Assembly: GCA_937925335.1 (NCBI GenBank)
Contig: CALEWY010000034.1
Location: 1 to 64,000 of the forward strand
Direction of reading: 5' to 3'
DNA from: an uncultured Acidimicrobiales bacterium
GTDB lineage: Bacteria > Actinomycetota > Acidimicrobiia > Acidimicrobiales > SZUA-35
DNA length: 64,000 nt
This document shows positions 1 through 8,522 of this stretch, in pieces. The notes below the pieces were generated by a model. It worked only from the letters and a program-made list of their open reading frames with translations, ran no database searches and was not told the origin of the DNA. A program made the position numbers and the translations under genes. Position 1 is the first letter of the stretch. Each line of letters begins with the position of its first letter.

Positions 1-529
1 CGCCGACCGACACGACCACCGCTGCAGTGTCGTGATCGGTCGGCGAGACTCCGTCGACGTGGTGATCGATAGCGAGGCCCTGCGTGAGAGCCAGCCAGAT
101 CAGTTCGTCGACAATTTCCGAAGGTGGACCCACGATCGCGATTCGGACCGAACCGTGGTTCATGATGCGAAGCTCGGTCACCTGAGCGGCGACGGCGATG
201 CGTGCGTCGTCGATCAGGCTCGCCATGCCGATCGCATTCGAGATCGTAAGTTCGTCGCCTTCGAACTGCGCAGCAGCCTGGCGGACGAGGTCGGCGGCCG
301 AGGCGAAGCCAAGCGTGCCGAGTTTCGTTGCGATGCGGTCAGCGGCGGCGACGGCTTCGGTGATCTCCTCCGGTTCGAGATCACGATCGAACAGCGCCGA
401 GACGAGGATCTCAAGGCGCGAGAAAGGCTGCTCAATACGAGCGTGGAGTCTCGCCCAGACCTCGTCGGTCAGCGCGATGAGTTCGTCGTCGGGGATTGGG
501 GTCCCGACGTGCCCAGCAGCGGTTGGCAC
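1..529 (-). CDS. Hpt/receiver-like signalling protein, C-terminal part cut off by the window edge
   Basis: I read this by translating the minus strand from a GTG at 529-527; it stays open to base 1, giving about 176 visible residues. The start is well constrained: an in-frame TGA lies 15 bases upstream and a GGAGAGG sequence immediately precedes the GTG. Residues of about 15-110 form an alpha-helical region resembling Hpt-like domains, including 'ADRIATKLGTLGF', which resembles the Hpt core 'AHKLAGSLGTFGF' but has Asp where the phosphoacceptor His would be. The following segment ('VRIAIVGPPSEIVDELIWLAL') resembles the start of a receiver domain whose usual acidic pocket is replaced by GPP. 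A GGDEF or other output domain may lie beyond the edge. I infer a regulator with non-phosphorylatable input domains; the family assignment is tentative, the reading frame is not. Confidence 0.65.
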   Translation of the reverse strand, partial: MPTAAGHVGTPIPDDELIALTDEVWARLHARIEQPFSRLEILVSALFDRDLEPEEITEAVAAADRIATKLGTLGFASAADLVRQAAAQFEGDELTISNAIGMASLIDDARIAVAAQVTELRIMNHGSVRIAIVGPPSEIVDELIWLALTQGLAIDHHVDGVSPTDHDTAAVVVSVG

Positions 530-620
530 ACCTCTCCATCGGCCTCATCGAGGGCCAGTTCCTGGGCCGTTCGGCCCAAAGAGTGGCTGCGCACCCCCTT
601 TTTGAGGGTCGAATTGGCCG

Positions 621-1343
621 CTACTCCACGGAGGGCACGATCCGCGGGCTCCATGGCCTCACGGGGTCACAATGATGTCCAATGATGGTGCCTCTTCGAA
701 GGTTCGCCAAGAAGTCTTGGGCCCCATCGAAGTGGGGCATCTCGACAAACGCTGCTCCGAATGCGGCCGGAACATGAGCATCGCTGCCAGCACCGGCGGC
801 GAGGTCGTTCGCTCGGGCGAATTCGGCCGCCTTGGCCTGCAGCGATGACAGGCTCGTCTTCGCGTTGAACGCTTCCATGGCGTCAACCAATCCGGCTTCG
901 ACCAGGGACTCGATCTCGGCTGGCTGCAGACAGTTGCGCATTGGATCGAACGGGTGCGGGACGTAGACGATTCCGCCCTGGTCACGGATGGCCTTCGCCG
1001 CATCGATGGCGTTGAGCCCGGGAGCGATTCGTTCGGTCAAGAACAACCCGATGAGCTCGCCCTGGCCAACCCGCAGCTCTTCGCCGACGATGACGTCGCA
1101 CTCGATGTCGGAGTCGGCCAGGAGCTTCGCCATATGGACCGCACCGTCGGTTGCGTTGTGGTCGGTCACACACAACACATCGATGGCGCTCTCTCGCACG
1201 GCGTCCAGGATCTCGTCAGGTGTTGTTGTGCAATCGCCCGACCACATCGTGTGGCTGTGCATGTCGACTCGAACGGTGTTCTCGGCGCGATCAGCCCCGA
1301 GGTGAGGATGGCGCTCGATGGCCGACGGGCTTGGTTGTTGCAC
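621..1343 (-). CDS. PHP-domain metal-dependent phosphoesterase
   Basis: A 240-residue protein of the PHP superfamily, which hydrolyses phosphoester bonds (for example nucleoside 3',5'-bisphosphate phosphatases of the TrpH/YciV type). Visible motifs are the first metal-binding signature HSH at residues 29-31 within 'VDMHSHTMWSGD', the 'VTDHN' motif about 25 residues later, a 'YVPHPFDP' motif, and the C-terminal 'GSDAHVPAAFG' carrying the last Asp-x-His pair. The start is taken as GTG at 1343, just after the tldE stop, with GGAG about 13 bases upstream; a longer frame back to 1484 would be arginine-rich sequence antisense-like in composition. It probably forms one transcript with the TldD/TldE genes upstream. 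The substrate cannot be told from sequence. Confidence 0.85.
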   Translation of the reverse strand: MQQPSPSAIERHPHLGADRAENTVRVDMHSHTMWSGDCTTTPDEILDAVRESAIDVLCVTDHNATDGAVHMAKLLADSDIECDVIVGEELRVGQGELIGLFLTERIAPGLNAIDAAKAIRDQGGIVYVPHPFDPMRNCLQPAEIESLVEAGLVDAMEAFNAKTSLSSLQAKAAEFARANDLAAGAGSDAHVPAAFGAAFVEMPHFDGAQDFLANLRRGTIIGHHCDPVRPWSPRIVPSVE

Positions 1344-1345
1344 GA

Positions 1346-2704
1346 TCAGGTGCTTGCTCCGGAGAGCATCACGTCGCCGACCACGAGGCTTGGTGTTGAG
1401 ACGCCGTTCGGAAGATGGGTGCGGTCGCTTCCGACGGCCGTGACATCGAGCAGGAGTCGTTGAAGCGTCGACCCGACGGTGCACTCGCCGATGGGCTCAG
1501 CGAGTTGACCATCGACAATGCGGCGGCCTTCAACACCGACGGAGAAGTCGCCCGAGACTGCGTTGACGCCCGAGTGAAGGCCGGCGAGGCTGAAGACCAG
1601 CACGCCTTCGTCCACGCCGGCGATGAGTTCGTCGAGCGAACCGCCATCACCAGCGGCAACCGACAACGCTTGGATACCGGGGCCGGGAAGGCCTCGAGTT
1701 CCTCGCACGGCAGAACCGGTCGAGCCGGACCCAGCACGTCGGCCGTGATAGGCGTCGTAGAGGTAGCCGGTGAGCTTGCCATCAACGATCAGCGGGTTCG
1801 GGCGACAGGCCAGGCCCTCACCGTCGAAGCTGTCCGCTCCGAACGATTCAGGGTCGGTTGGATCGTCGATCACCGTGAGCGCAGGAGTTGCGATGGTCTC
1901 GCCAACACGGTCGACGAACGGCGAGCGCTTCTTGATGATGCGGTCGCCGGTGAGCGTTCCGGAGATCAGTCCAACGACCGTTGCTGCGAGATGCGGGTCG
2001 AGCACGAGGCTGACTTTGCGGCTGGTCGGCTTGGATGCGCCGATGAGATCGACGGCTCGACTGACCGCACGATCAGCCACCCACCCAACATCGAGATCAC
2101 GCGGTCGACGAGCGCCGTCGTAGGCGCCGCCGGTCTGCGTGCGATCGCCGTCGTCGGCGAGAGCTTGCACGCTGGTGCTTGCCGACGTGCCTCGGCTCGA
2201 GGCCCGAATGCCGGCGGAGCTCGCGAGGGCGAAACCGCTCGCAGAATCGCCGTAACTCGAGACCCGGACGCCGCTGATCCGGTCGTCGCCAGCGAGAACC
2301 TGGCGCTCGAGTTCGACTGCAATGTCGATCTTGTCTTGTGGCGACATCGTGATGACGTCGTCATGCCAATGATCGATCTCGACCGCCTCAACACCGTCGG
2401 GCTCAGCGATGCCAGCTTCAGGATCGGGCTCGGCGTAGGTGGCGTTGTCTCTGGCATCGGCCAGGGTCTGCGCCAAAACGGCAGAGTCGAGCGTGCCGGC
2501 GCTGGCGAACCCCTCGCGCCCGTCACGGATCACACGGATACCAACACCGTGGCTTTCTGCGTTGGTGAACGACTCGACCTCTCCGCCATACACGCGTACG
2601 GAGGTCGACACGCCGTGGCCACACGCCACCTCGATCTGTTCGTTCGATTCGGCCTGTTCAACGAGACCGGATGCAACACCGAGAAGTTGATCGGGGTCGA
2701 TCAT
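1346..2704 (-). CDS. tldE: TldE/PmbA-family metalloprotease subunit
   Basis: A 452-residue member of the U62 family. TldD and TldE form a heterodimeric zinc protease that degrades unfolded or leader peptides (for example in microcin B17 and CcdA processing). This subunit lacks an HExxxH motif, as expected of TldE, which is the non-metal-binding half. Characteristic stretches are 'VRVYGGEVESFTNAESHGVGIRVI' near the N terminus and a C-terminal region with 'GDFSVGVEGRRIVDGQLAEP'. The ATG at 2704 overlaps the tldD stop (ATGA), so the two are translationally coupled, which supports the heterodimer. The frame extends upstream to 2791, but that extension is arginine-rich and lies inside tldD, so I reject it. 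No RiPP precursor or modification gene is visible nearby, so its role is probably general housekeeping. Confidence 0.92.
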   Translation of the reverse strand: MIDPDQLLGVASGLVEQAESNEQIEVACGHGVSTSVRVYGGEVESFTNAESHGVGIRVIRDGREGFASAGTLDSAVLAQTLADARDNATYAEPDPEAGIAEPDGVEAVEIDHWHDDVITMSPQDKIDIAVELERQVLAGDDRISGVRVSSYGDSASGFALASSAGIRASSRGTSASTSVQALADDGDRTQTGGAYDGARRPRDLDVGWVADRAVSRAVDLIGASKPTSRKVSLVLDPHLAATVVGLISGTLTGDRIIKKRSPFVDRVGETIATPALTVIDDPTDPESFGADSFDGEGLACRPNPLIVDGKLTGYLYDAYHGRRAGSGSTGSAVRGTRGLPGPGIQALSVAAGDGGSLDELIAGVDEGVLVFSLAGLHSGVNAVSGDFSVGVEGRRIVDGQLAEPIGECTVGSTLQRLLLDVTAVGSDRTHLPNGVSTPSLVVGDVMLSGAST

Positions 2705-4128
2705 GCGGCGGTCCCGCCGATGGTGAGCTCGGTGACACGGAGCGTCGGGACGCCGTCGCCGACGGGCACACCCTGGCCATCTTTGCCACATGTACCGGGA
2801 GGGCCCATCTCAAAGTCGTTGCCGACCGCATCGATTTGCTGCAACACCTTCGGGCCGTTGCCGATCAGTTGACCTTCACGCAGCGGTGCAGTGATCTGAC
2901 CGTCCTCGATCAGATAGGCCTCGGTCATGCCGAAGACGAAATCGCCAGATGCCGTGTTGACCTGTCCGCCACCGAGCTTGGCGACATAAACACCGTTGTC
3001 GACACCCGCGATGATCTCTTCGGGGGTTTGATCGCCGGGGGCGAGGTAGGTGTTCGTCATACGAACCATCGGAAGGTGGCGGTAGCTCTGACGGCGACCG
3101 TTGCCGCTCGAACGACGGCCTTCCTTCCGAGCCCTGTTTCCATCCCACATGTAGTCGACGAGGATTCCGTCTTTGATCAGCACGTTCGATGACGCGGGCT
3201 GGCCTTCATCATCGACGGCGTAGTTGCCCCACTCCCCCGTCATCGTTCCATCGTCGATGAGGGTGACCAAGGGCGACGCCACCTGTTCACCGACTCGGCC
3301 GGCGAACGCTGATGCTCCCTTGCCGACGAGGTCGGCTTCGAGGCCGTGGCCACACGCTTCGTGGAAGAGCACTCCACCGGAGCCGGGCCCGATCACGACG
3401 GTGTGAGTGCCTGAGGGCGCCGGGCGAGCATCGAGCTTGGTCATCGCTCGGGTGGCGGCGTTCGTCGCCAGTTCGTCGACGTCATAGCGATCGAACAACT
3501 CGAAGCCGACAGACAGTCCGACCGATTCGTAGCCCGTCTGCAAGCCGGAGTCGCCAGATGCGACGGCCGTGACGGCGAAGTTCGTTCGCGTCTGATCATC
3601 GGTTGCGAGCACACCGTCGGAGTTGGCGACGAGGATACGTCGACGGTTGTCGGCATAACGAGCGCTCACCTGGGTGATTGCGTCGTCATGAGCGCGAGCG
3701 ACTTCATCAGCTCGGCGAACAAGCCCGACCTTCGTGGCTTTGTCGATCGAGGATGGATCGACCTCGACCGGCGCCGGGGCGGAGTCGACCTTTTCGAGTT
3801 CAACCGTGACCGTGCCGCCACCGTCGGAATTCGCAGCGTCGGCCGCCGCTTGCGCCGCGGCAACAAGGCGATCTGGCGAGAGATCGGCGGTGTGTGCGAA
3901 CCCGGTCGTTTCTCCCGAGATCACGCGGATGCCGGCGCCGATGTCTCGACTCGACGAGAGGTTCTCGACACGTCCGTCGTCGAGGCTCACGCCAGAACGA
4001 GACACGTCTTCGACGAACAACTCGGCGAAATCGGCGCCGCTCGCGAGGCCTGCATCGAGGACTCGCCGGATCGTCTCGTCGTCAATCAGGGCGTCACTGC
4101 TGGCCTGGCTGCTCGTGTCGGTGCTCAT
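2701..4128 (-). CDS. tldD: TldD-family zinc metalloprotease subunit
   Basis: A 475-residue catalytic partner of TldE. The zinc-binding HExxxH motif is present as HEACGH at residues 256-261 within 'GVLFHEACGHGLEAD', a hallmark of TldD. The N-terminal 'GVSLDDGRVENLSSSRDIGAGIRVI' and the C-terminal 'VNTASGDFVFGMTEAYLIEDGQI' blocks are also typical. ATG at 4128 is chosen over the frame start at 4203 because the upstream residues lie in the intergenic region. A TACCAT box ends six bases before the ATG, suggesting a leaderless transcript. The gene starts a minus-strand operon tldD-tldE-PHP and is divergent from dxs. Confidence 0.94.
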   Translation of the reverse strand: MSTDTSSQASSDALIDDETIRRVLDAGLASGADFAELFVEDVSRSGVSLDDGRVENLSSSRDIGAGIRVISGETTGFAHTADLSPDRLVAAAQAAADAANSDGGGTVTVELEKVDSAPAPVEVDPSSIDKATKVGLVRRADEVARAHDDAITQVSARYADNRRRILVANSDGVLATDDQTRTNFAVTAVASGDSGLQTGYESVGLSVGFELFDRYDVDELATNAATRAMTKLDARPAPSGTHTVVIGPGSGGVLFHEACGHGLEADLVGKGASAFAGRVGEQVASPLVTLIDDGTMTGEWGNYAVDDEGQPASSNVLIKDGILVDYMWDGNRARKEGRRSSGNGRRQSYRHLPMVRMTNTYLAPGDQTPEEIIAGVDNGVYVAKLGGGQVNTASGDFVFGMTEAYLIEDGQITAPLREGQLIGNGPKVLQQIDAVGNDFEMGPPGTCGKDGQGVPVGDGVPTLRVTELTIGGTAA

Positions 4129-4134
4129 CGGACC

Positions 4135-4140
4135 ATGGTA
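4135..4140 (-). promoter_or_regulatory. Probable -10 element of tldD (TACCAT), leaderless
   Basis: On the minus strand the sequence TACCAT is followed by six bases and then the tldD ATG at 4128. With the usual spacing, transcription would begin at or next to the start codon. I see no Shine-Dalgarno sequence. The call rests on the same arrangement recurring before many genes in this window. Confidence 0.45.
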
Positions 4141-4276
4141 CCTGCGGTGGATTGGGGCGGCCTGCACCGGAACGCGGCACGACTCCTCTCGTTGGACCTG
4201 CACCGAATTCGCACAGAGTCCTCACTCGCCTGGAGTGATTACCGGGGGACACGTTTGCTAGCGTGCTGGGCACTCC

Positions 4277-6100
4277 ATGATTCTCGACTCTGTTTCGCGC
4301 CCCGCCGATCTCCGTCGGCTCGATTCAAGCCAGCTCACAAGGCTGTGCCAGGAAATTCGCGACGTCATCATCGACACGGTGAACACCAAGGGTGACGGCC
4401 ATCTTGGCTCCAACCTCGGCGCTGTTGAGCTGACGGTCGCACTGCATCGAGCGCTCGACTCACCCCACGATGTGTTGCTGTGGGATACCGGCCATCAGAC
4501 CTACCCCCACAAGATTCTCACGGGTCGTCGAGACGGTTTTGCGACCCTGCGTGAGGCAGGTGGGCTCGCCGGCTACCCGAGCCGCGAAGAGTCCGACCAC
4601 GACTGGATCGAAAACAGCCACGCATCCACGGTGCTCGGCTACGCACACGGCATCGCGACCGCGTTCGCCGCGAAGGGCGAAACCGACCGGCGAATCGTCG
4701 CGGTTCTCGGTGACGGCTCACTCACTGGCGGCATGGCATTCGAGGGCATCAACAATCTCGGCCACTCCAAGAGTGATGTCACGGTCATCTTGAACGACAA
4801 CGGTCGTTCGTACGCACCGACCATCTCGCTGTTGTCCGAGAGCCTCGTCAAGATCCGCTCGAACCCGGTCTACATGGGCCGTCAGCGCCGCTTTGAGGCG
4901 TGGGCGTCGAAGCTGCCGGTCGTCGGCAAACTCTCGATGCTCGGCGTGCGGGCATCAAAGGCTGCGATCCGTGAGGCGCTCGAGCCGCAGGCGTTCTTCG
5001 AGCAGCTCGGTGTTCGCTACATGGGCCCGTTCGACGGCCACGACATCGCTGAGATCGAAACAGCGCTGAAGAACGCAGCCGAGTTCGACGGGCCAGTGGT
5101 TCTTCACGTCATGACGAAGAAGGGCAGCGGGTATGCACCCGCCGAGAACGACCCGATCAAGAACATGCACGACATGGGTGGCGTGAAGCCGGGAAGCTAC
5201 ACCGCCTCGTTCACCGAGACCCTCGTCAAGCTCGGCGAAGAGCATCCCGACCTCGTTGCGATCACCGCGGCAATGCCCGATTCCACCGGCTTGTTGCCAT
5301 TCCGGGATCGCTTCCCCGATCGATGCATCGACGTTGGCATCGCCGAACAGCACGCCGTCACCGCCGCTGCCGGCATGGCGATGGCTGGTCTGCGGCCCGT
5401 TGTCGCCGTCTACGCCACGTTCTTGTCACGGGCATTCGACCAAACCAACCTCGATGTCGGGCTCCATGGCCAACCCGTCATCTTCTGTCTCGACCGCGCC
5501 GGCATCACCGGCAGCGATGGTCCATCCCACCACGGCATCTACGACCTTGCGCTCCTCGCCAAGATCCCCGGCATGACCATCCTGTGTCCGAGCAGCTACC
5601 AAGAGCTGCAGCAGATGCTGACCGACGCCTATGCGATCACCGACGGGCCGATCGCGTTGCGCTGGCCAAAGACACCAGCCCCGTCTGTCTCAGACGACGA
5701 GGTTGGTCACGGTCTCAACGCTCGCCTTGTTCGACGAGGTGGCAAGAAGGTCTGCATCCTCGGCATCGGCAAGATGCTGATCGCCGCACAAGAGGCTGCT
5801 GACGAACTCGCCGCGGAGGGAATCGACGTCACGGTGTGGGATCCACGGGCGGCCAAACCGCTCGACCCAGCGATGATCGATGACGCCGCCGAACATGAGA
5901 TCGTCATCACGATCGAAGACGGTCTTCGCGTCGGCGGCATCGGCACGATGATTCGAGACTCGCTGCATCGTCGAGGGCCGATCGTCGAAGTGCTCGGTGT
6001 CCCAACGGAATATCTGGCACACGGCAAGCCCGACGCCATCCTCGCCGATCTTGGGCTCGATGGTTCTGGCGTTGCCGCCACCATCCGTTCGCTGATCTGA
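4277..6100 (+). CDS. dxs: 1-deoxy-D-xylulose-5-phosphate synthase
   Basis: A 607-residue thiamine-diphosphate enzyme that condenses pyruvate and glyceraldehyde 3-phosphate, the first step of the MEP isoprenoid pathway. The N-terminal 'GHLGSNLGAVELTVALH' block, the TPP/Mg motif GDG (residues 145-147, in 'GDGSLTGGMAFEGINNLG') closing with NDN, the transketolase pyrimidine domain ('DVGIAEQHAVTAAAGMA') and 'DGPSHHGIYDLALLAKIPGM' are all as in the family. The protein is slightly shorter than typical (about 620-640). The TKGDGHLG segment has an extra residue or two compared with the usual 'SKTGGHLG'. It stands alone on the plus strand; a TAGCGT box at 4259-4264 lies 12 bases before the ATG. Confidence 0.97.
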   Translation: MILDSVSRPADLRRLDSSQLTRLCQEIRDVIIDTVNTKGDGHLGSNLGAVELTVALHRALDSPHDVLLWDTGHQTYPHKILTGRRDGFATLREAGGLAGYPSREESDHDWIENSHASTVLGYAHGIATAFAAKGETDRRIVAVLGDGSLTGGMAFEGINNLGHSKSDVTVILNDNGRSYAPTISLLSESLVKIRSNPVYMGRQRRFEAWASKLPVVGKLSMLGVRASKAAIREALEPQAFFEQLGVRYMGPFDGHDIAEIETALKNAAEFDGPVVLHVMTKKGSGYAPAENDPIKNMHDMGGVKPGSYTASFTETLVKLGEEHPDLVAITAAMPDSTGLLPFRDRFPDRCIDVGIAEQHAVTAAAGMAMAGLRPVVAVYATFLSRAFDQTNLDVGLHGQPVIFCLDRAGITGSDGPSHHGIYDLALLAKIPGMTILCPSSYQELQQMLTDAYAITDGPIALRWPKTPAPSVSDDEVGHGLNARLVRRGGKKVCILGIGKMLIAAQEAADELAAEGIDVTVWDPRAAKPLDPAMIDDAAEHEIVITIEDGLRVGGIGTMIRDSLHRRGPIVEVLGVPTEYLAHGKPDAILADLGLDGSGVAATIRSLI

Positions 6101-6113
6101 CCTACCGGCTCAA

Positions 6114-6143
6114 GTCCTTAGAGCGCTGCAGTCCTTAGAGCGC
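6114..6143. repeat. Tandem duplication at the 3' end of the degenerate EAL gene
   Basis: The 13-base sequence GTCCTTAGAGCGC occurs at 6114-6126 and again at 6131-6143, that is, a 17-base unit repeated with changes only in its last four bases. The right copy contains the stop codon (TTA on the plus strand) of the gene that ends at 6135, so the left copy is a duplicated gene end lying between the convergent dxs and EAL genes. Confidence 0.8.
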
Positions 6144-7571
6144 CGCGCCGGGCTGACGTAGATCGGGCGACTTCTTGACGTCCTTCGGACCATCGGGAAG
6201 CGCTGCCTTCGCAAGTTTGACGTAGGTCTCGAGATCGCGATCGATCTCGGGAGCGGGCGCCGGGCGACCGAACAGGAATCCCTGTCCGAGGTCACACCCG
6301 AGCTCTCGCAACATGCGAGCCTGCTCTTCGGTTTCGATGCCTTCGGCGACGATGGCGCACCCAAGGTCATGGCCGAGACGAATCAAGTTGCCGACGATCA
6401 CGCGATCTTCGTCTGCGAGGCCGAGGCCTCCGACGAGCACGCGGGGCAGACGGATCACGTCGAAGCGGCAGCGTCGGAGAAGGTCCGGCGAGCCGAAGCC
6501 GATTCCGAAGTCTTCGAGCGCAACACCAACACCTTGGCTTTTCAGGATCTGGAGAGCAGGCCAGAGCAGGTTGATGTCGGGCCCGGCGGTGTCGCCGTTG
6601 ACGTCCAGCAGCACCTGGCTGGGGCGAACGCCCAGTTCGTGAACCGCGCTCATCACGACTTCCACGAATCGAGAATCGCGAACGAACGTCGGGTCGAGGT
6701 TGGTCGCCCCGAAGAGGCTCGGGATGTTGAGCCTTCGGTTCCACACCGCAACGTGACGCATTGTCTCGCGGAGAATCCAAGCGTGGAGCGGCACGACGAT
6801 CGGGGAGGTTCGAAGGGCGTCGAGGAACGCACCGGGCGTGATCAGCTCGGCACCTTGAGGGCCGGCGTCGGGAGACAGCCAGCGGAGAACCGCTTCGAAC
6901 CCAACGACCGTTCCGCCGTTGAGCGAGATGATCGGCTGGAAGTACAACTGGAACTCGTCGTTGTCGAACGCACGTTGAAGACGGACGGCCAGAACCTCGG
7001 GGTTGCGGGCCATGCCGTAGGTCTCATCACGAATGATCACGGTGCGGTCGGTCGATGCTCGTGCTTCTGCGAGCGCCGCTTCGGCGTCGACCAAGAATCG
7101 ACGCTGGTTCGTGTCGTGGTCGCTGATCATGCCGGCGACCGCAACCTTCACCGGAACGATGAAGTTCTCGAACGTGACCTGCAACGGCAGGGTCGAGATG
7201 AGATCGGTTGCTGCTCGGCGGGCTTCTTCGGAGCCAAAGACGCCTGGCCACATCACGGCAAATTCCGAACCGAGATAGCGGGCGACAGAGCCGCTGCCGC
7301 CAACGGTGTTGCCGAGTGCTTCAGCGATCGCTTGGAGCACCTCATCGCCAACGGCAGAGCCGTAACCACCGTTGATTTCGGTGAGATTCGAGACCGAGAT
7401 CAAGAACAGCGCAAAGCGATCACCGGTCCGACGGTTGCGGTCGAGTGACTCGGTCAGCCATTGCTCGAGTTGCCATCGATCCGGCAGGCCGGTGAGGCCA
7501 TCACGGTTCTCAGGCTGCTGGGGCGCTGGCTCTGTGGGGAATGGAGGCTCGTGAGAGCGGCGAAAGACCAT
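6135..7571 (-). CDS. Degenerate GGDEF-EAL domain protein, probably catalytically inactive
   Basis: A 478-residue protein with a GGDEF-type domain (about residues 23-170) and an EAL-type domain (about 190-455), the families that make and break cyclic di-GMP. The active sites are eroded. The GGDEF signature reads LGSEF (residues 100-104) and the metal-binding 'FLDLD' strand reads 'LISVSNL'. In the EAL domain the signature is 'GFEAVLRW', the 'LEITE' glutamate strand is 'LLDVNGD', 'DDFGTG' is 'EDFGIG', and the 'IKID' lysine segment is 'IRLP'. The late 'VAEGIE' and 'QGFLFGRP' motifs persist. I infer a c-di-GMP receptor or protein-interaction adaptor rather than an enzyme. No membrane segment or signal peptide is evident. 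Start is ATG 7571 with a GGAG further upstream. Confidence 0.88.
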   Translation of the reverse strand: MVFRRSHEPPFPTEPAPQQPENRDGLTGLPDRWQLEQWLTESLDRNRRTGDRFALFLISVSNLTEINGGYGSAVGDEVLQAIAEALGNTVGGSGSVARYLGSEFAVMWPGVFGSEEARRAATDLISTLPLQVTFENFIVPVKVAVAGMISDHDTNQRRFLVDAEAALAEARASTDRTVIIRDETYGMARNPEVLAVRLQRAFDNDEFQLYFQPIISLNGGTVVGFEAVLRWLSPDAGPQGAELITPGAFLDALRTSPIVVPLHAWILRETMRHVAVWNRRLNIPSLFGATNLDPTFVRDSRFVEVVMSAVHELGVRPSQVLLDVNGDTAGPDINLLWPALQILKSQGVGVALEDFGIGFGSPDLLRRCRFDVIRLPRVLVGGLGLADEDRVIVGNLIRLGHDLGCAIVAEGIETEEQARMLRELGCDLGQGFLFGRPAPAPEIDRDLETYVKLAKAALPDGPKDVKKSPDLRQPGAAL

Positions 7572-7646
7572 TTGAAGGGACGTCTCCTCAGACCCTTCAT
7601 CAATCGGCGCTCAGATCGCAGACTTAAACGAGATCTCAGCGAACCT

Positions 7647-8522
7647 TCAGGCCTCTTTGCCACCAAGGCCGTCCGAACCGGCACCGCTAGCCGGTCGGCG
7701 CTCCCTGAGGAGCACCTCCTGGACCACCGTCGCAACCTGCACGCCACCCGTATCAAAGAGGTTGGCGACGGTCAGGCCACGAGCACCGACCAGTGTGTGG
7801 CAGACCACATCGGCGAGTATCCATGCGGTCGGATCCACCGGTCGATGGAAATAGACGGTGTGGTCGAGGCTTGCTCCGGTGAAGGTCTCGTGGCGCTTGG
7901 TCCGGTCCGCGACCTGGATGGGATGCGTGGCCCGAACCGCGCCGGTTGGTACCGCATCGGAGATGAAGGCGAGCGCACAGGCTGCGAGGCCGGGTTCGTC
8001 AGCAACCTCTTGAGCGAGCCGGATGTAGGTAGCGGTGTGCCCAAACTCGGTGAGTGCGCTGCGGCGTTCGAGCATGCCGCCCCAGCCCATGTCTTCGATT
8101 TCCTCGGGACCATCGAGCTCGGTTGGGGCGGTGAGCGGCTGGACGTCTGGCGCTTCTTCGGTCTTCTGGAAGCTCGCCGAGAGGTTGAGAATGGCGCCGT
8201 TCGATTGCCGAGCGACGACACGACGAGTGATGAATGAGCGGCCGTTGCGGATGCGGTCGACCTCGAATCGCACGGGCTCGGCATGTGTGCCGCCGCGGAT
8301 GAAGTAGGCGTGCAGGGAGTGGATTGAATACTCCGGATCGACTGTGTTCTGGGCAGCTCGCAGGCCTTGGGCGACAACCTGGCCGCCGAAGAGCCGACCC
8401 CACGGGTATTTGGGTGCTCGGCCGACGTAGGTGTCTGGTCCGTGTGGTTCGAGGACCATCAAGTCGTTGAACGAGATGTCGCCGATCGTGAATCTGGAGG
8501 AGTTGGTGGCTGCGTCGGTCAT
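7647..8522 (-). CDS. Acyl-CoA thioesterase II (TesB family)
   Basis: A 291-residue double hot-dog protein that hydrolyses acyl-CoA to free fatty acid and CoA. TesB-type features include 'YVGRAPKYPWGRLFGGQVVAQGLRAA' near the N terminus, 'SIHSLHAYFIRGG', 'GRSFITRRVVARQSNGAILNLSASFQ', and the C-terminal block 'ASLDHTVYFHRP' followed by 'TGGVQVATVVQEVLLR'. ATG 8522 overlaps the stop of the DUF2237 gene (ATGA), so the two are co-translated. A frame extension to 8651 is arginine-rich and overlaps DUF2237, so I reject it. It fits with the acyl-CoA synthetase and other acyl-CoA genes nearby. Confidence 0.92.
   Translation of the reverse strand: MTDAATNSSRFTIGDISFNDLMVLEPHGPDTYVGRAPKYPWGRLFGGQVVAQGLRAAQNTVDPEYSIHSLHAYFIRGGTHAEPVRFEVDRIRNGRSFITRRVVARQSNGAILNLSASFQKTEEAPDVQPLTAPTELDGPEEIEDMGWGGMLERRSALTEFGHTATYIRLAQEVADEPGLAACALAFISDAVPTGAVRATHPIQVADRTKRHETFTGASLDHTVYFHRPVDPTAWILADVVCHTLVGARGLTVANLFDTGGVQVATVVQEVLLRERRPASGAGSDGLGGKEA

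Noticed and set aside
32-685. 217-codon open frame on the plus strand at the left edge
   Set aside because: Low-complexity, charged product with no motif. The minus strand carries a better protein in another frame that runs off the edge and shows a recognisable Hpt-like domain.
1415-2872. 485-codon open frame on the plus strand
   Set aside because: Antisense to TldE and the TldD 3' end; the TldE/TldD reading is unambiguous (HEACGH, ATGA overlap).
1346-4128. TldD/TldE as part of a RiPP biosynthesis locus
   Set aside because: No precursor peptide, cyclodehydratase, radical SAM or exporter gene is present around the pair; a housekeeping role is more likely.
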